This document shows positions 62,789-64,000 of a DNA stretch of 64,000 nucleotides, piece after piece. Each line of letters starts with the position of its first letter. Position 1 is the stretch's first letter. A program made the translations under genes and the position numbers. Source of the stretch: an uncultured Alphaproteobacteria bacterium (GTDB taxonomy: Bacteria > Pseudomonadota > Alphaproteobacteria > GCA-2731375); NCBI GenBank assembly GCA_951812805.1, contig CATOSZ010000004.1:1-64000 (forward strand). The letters run 5' to 3'. A model generated the notes under the pieces. It saw only the letters and a program-made list of their open reading frames with translations, was not told where the DNA came from and did no database searches.

Positions 62789-63940
62789 ATGCATCGACAG
62801 GAACAGCTGACACAGGCGCGGAAGATCTGCGCGTTTCTCGACCAGCGGACGACGGCGCTGGCCGACGAGGTATATCTCAATCCGGTCACAGGCTACACCT
62901 GCCCGGATCGTTTCGCGGCGGAGCGCAAGTCCTTCTTCCGCGACGGCCCGGTGTTCATGGGCCTCAGCTGCGAGTTCCCGCAACCGGGATCCTTCCGGGC
63001 CGAGAACTTCGACGGTGTGCCGATCCTGATCGTGCGCGACGATGCCGGCACGCTGCGCGCCTTCCTCAACGTCTGCCGCCATCGCGGCGCGCAACTGCTG
63101 GACGGCCGGGGTGAGTGCGCCGCGTCCTTCTCCTGCCCCTATCACGGCTGGAGCTATGCGCGCGACGGCAGCCTTGCGGCGATCCCGCACTTGAAAAACT
63201 TCGACGCGATCGACCAGGCGGAGTACGGCCTCACACCGCTGCCGCTGGTGGAGCGCGACGGCATGATCTGGGTGGTGCCGAAACCCGGTGCCGAGATCGA
63301 CGTCACGGCACATCTGACGCCGGGGCTGGAGGACGAGTTCAAGTCCTACGACCTCGCCGGCTATCACCACTACGAGACCCGGACGCTCGAGCAGGAGATG
63401 AACTGGAAACTGGTCATCGACACCTTCCTCGAGACCTATCACCTGAACGTGCTGCACAAGGACACGCTGACCGGCATCATCGAGTCGAACGTCGCCACCT
63501 GCGACGGCTTCGGCCGCAACCTGCGCGCCATGTACGTCCGGCCGAGCTTCAAGGAGATGCGGCGGCAGCCGGAAGAGGACTGGGACGTGATGCGCCACAC
63601 GGCGGTGATCTACGTCCTCTTCCCCAACACGGTCTTTATCGTGCAGGGCGACCACCTCGAAAGCTGGCGGGTCGAGCCGGTCGGTGGGCCGGACCGCGCC
63701 CGGATGTACATTTCCCTCTACACGCCGGAGCCGACGGTGACCGACAGCGCGCGCCGGCATTGGGACAACAACATGCAGCTGTTGATGGACGTCGTGAGAA
63801 ACGAGGATTTCCCCGTCGGCGAGGGCATCCAGCGCAGCTTCCACTCCGACGCGCAGCCGCACGTGACCTTCGGCCGGAACGAGCCGGCGCTCGGCTACTA
63901 CCACCGCGCCATCAGGGACGCGTTGGAGGCGGCGGCCTGA
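62789..63940 (+). CDS. Rieske non-heme iron oxygenase, large subunit
   Basis: The 383-residue oxygenase has a Rieske [2Fe-2S] motif CRHRG...CPYHGW (about residues 91-114) and a mononuclear iron site in FLETYHLNVLHKD, with two His and a later Asp. It belongs to the single-subunit (alpha-only) type that hydroxylates or demethylates aromatic or quaternary-ammonium substrates. A GAGGACGAG site precedes the ATG. No reductase gene is in the window; it may follow beyond the right edge. It is coupled by position to the aliB-like gene. Confidence 0.88.
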   Translation: MHRQEQLTQARKICAFLDQRTTALADEVYLNPVTGYTCPDRFAAERKSFFRDGPVFMGLSCEFPQPGSFRAENFDGVPILIVRDDAGTLRAFLNVCRHRGAQLLDGRGECAASFSCPYHGWSYARDGSLAAIPHLKNFDAIDQAEYGLTPLPLVERDGMIWVVPKPGAEIDVTAHLTPGLEDEFKSYDLAGYHHYETRTLEQEMNWKLVIDTFLETYHLNVLHKDTLTGIIESNVATCDGFGRNLRAMYVRPSFKEMRRQPEEDWDVMRHTAVIYVLFPNTVFIVQGDHLESWRVEPVGGPDRARMYISLYTPEPTVTDSARRHWDNNMQLLMDVVRNEDFPVGEGIQRSFHSDAQPHVTFGRNEPALGYYHRAIRDALEAAA

Positions 63941-64000
63941 ACGACACCGCTTCCGCGCCCGCCTGCCCGCTCTGCGACGGCGGCGACATCGCGCCCTATC
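63937..64000 (+). CDS. Possible start of a downstream gene (truncated by the window)
   Basis: A frame overlapping the Rieske stop reads NDTASAPACPLCDGGDIAPY with a CPLC motif and runs off the window. No ATG, GTG or TTG is present in this frame; only a CTG at 63937. The protein pattern looks real, but the start cannot be confirmed. Confidence 0.3.
   Translation, partial: MNDTASAPACPLCDGGDIAPY

Noticed and set aside
60727..62889. A 720-codon minus-strand frame opposite badI and the aliB-like gene
   Set aside because: Antisense shadow of well-conserved enzymes.

Overview
The window is about 64 kb of GC-rich, densely packed DNA with alphaproteobacterial character. groES-groEL carries a CIRCE operator, and a hopanoid-type HpnA epimerase, FnrL/FixK-type TTGA-N6-TCAA boxes and many acyl-CoA-catabolism operons are present. 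A Rhodospirillales-like, metabolically versatile heterotroph fits best; this is inferred from gene content, not from a marker tree. No rRNA, tRNA or CRISPR array was seen.

Layout. 1-3.45 kb: accessory DNA with the end of an ISAs1-family transposase, an unknown gene, and a translationally coupled mobilization module (39-aa ORF, MobC, relaxase). 3.45-13.8 kb: two carboxymuconolactone-decarboxylase-like genes, an orphan GAF/histidine kinase, an MmgE/PrpD protein, an operon of enoyl-CoA hydratase, CoA ligase and thioesterase, hpnA, and an LLM oxidoreductase with an alpha/beta hydrolase. 13.8-18 kb: a group II intron (class C type) placed directly after the groEL terminator, then groEL-groES. 18-21 kb: a MaoC/acyl-CoA dehydrogenase/CoA-transferase operon. 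21-24.3 kb: a nest of mobile DNA, namely a higB stump beside an intact higA, a 68-bp palindromic repeat, and an IS66 element with a perfect 8-bp target duplication sitting inside the remnant of a related IS66. 24.3-33 kb: a 32-aa membrane peptide gene, DUF169, and a four-gene acyl-CoA operon whose carboxylase is split by an IS481-type element. 33-46 kb: creD, a molybdopterin oxidoreductase between two acyl-CoA ligases, gshB, an AAA ATPase with a duplicated tail, an adenylate cyclase/TPR protein, a thiolase and an amidohydrolase. 46-50 kb: a glutaredoxin-DinB fusion read through a UGA, a CBS-BON protein and a hemerythrin operon, the last two each preceded by an FNR-type box. 50-57 kb: a Baeyer-Villiger-type monooxygenase and a complete branched-chain-type ABC transporter (livGFHM plus binding protein). 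57-64 kb: a group-D-type flavoprotein, creatinase, a deiodinase-like gene read through a UGA, a TetR regulator and divergent badI/aliB-like/Rieske genes.

The main observation is that two genes, the glutaredoxin-DinB fusion (46447-47205) and the iodothyronine-deiodinase-like protein (59386-60057), each contain one in-frame UGA exactly at the redox-active position (UTSC and SYTUPPF). Each UGA is followed 15-16 nt later by a short hairpin. Both are best read as selenoproteins, which implies that the host decodes UGA as selenocysteine. Conventional annotation would cut both genes in two.

Most of the metabolic genes fit CoA-thioester degradation of organic acids. badI, an AliA-type ligase and an acyl-CoA dehydrogenase with Asp in place of the usual catalytic Glu point specifically to alicyclic (cyclohexanecarboxylate-like) acids. 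The transporter, monooxygenases, hydrolases and Rieske oxygenase suggest uptake and oxidative entry of further substrates.
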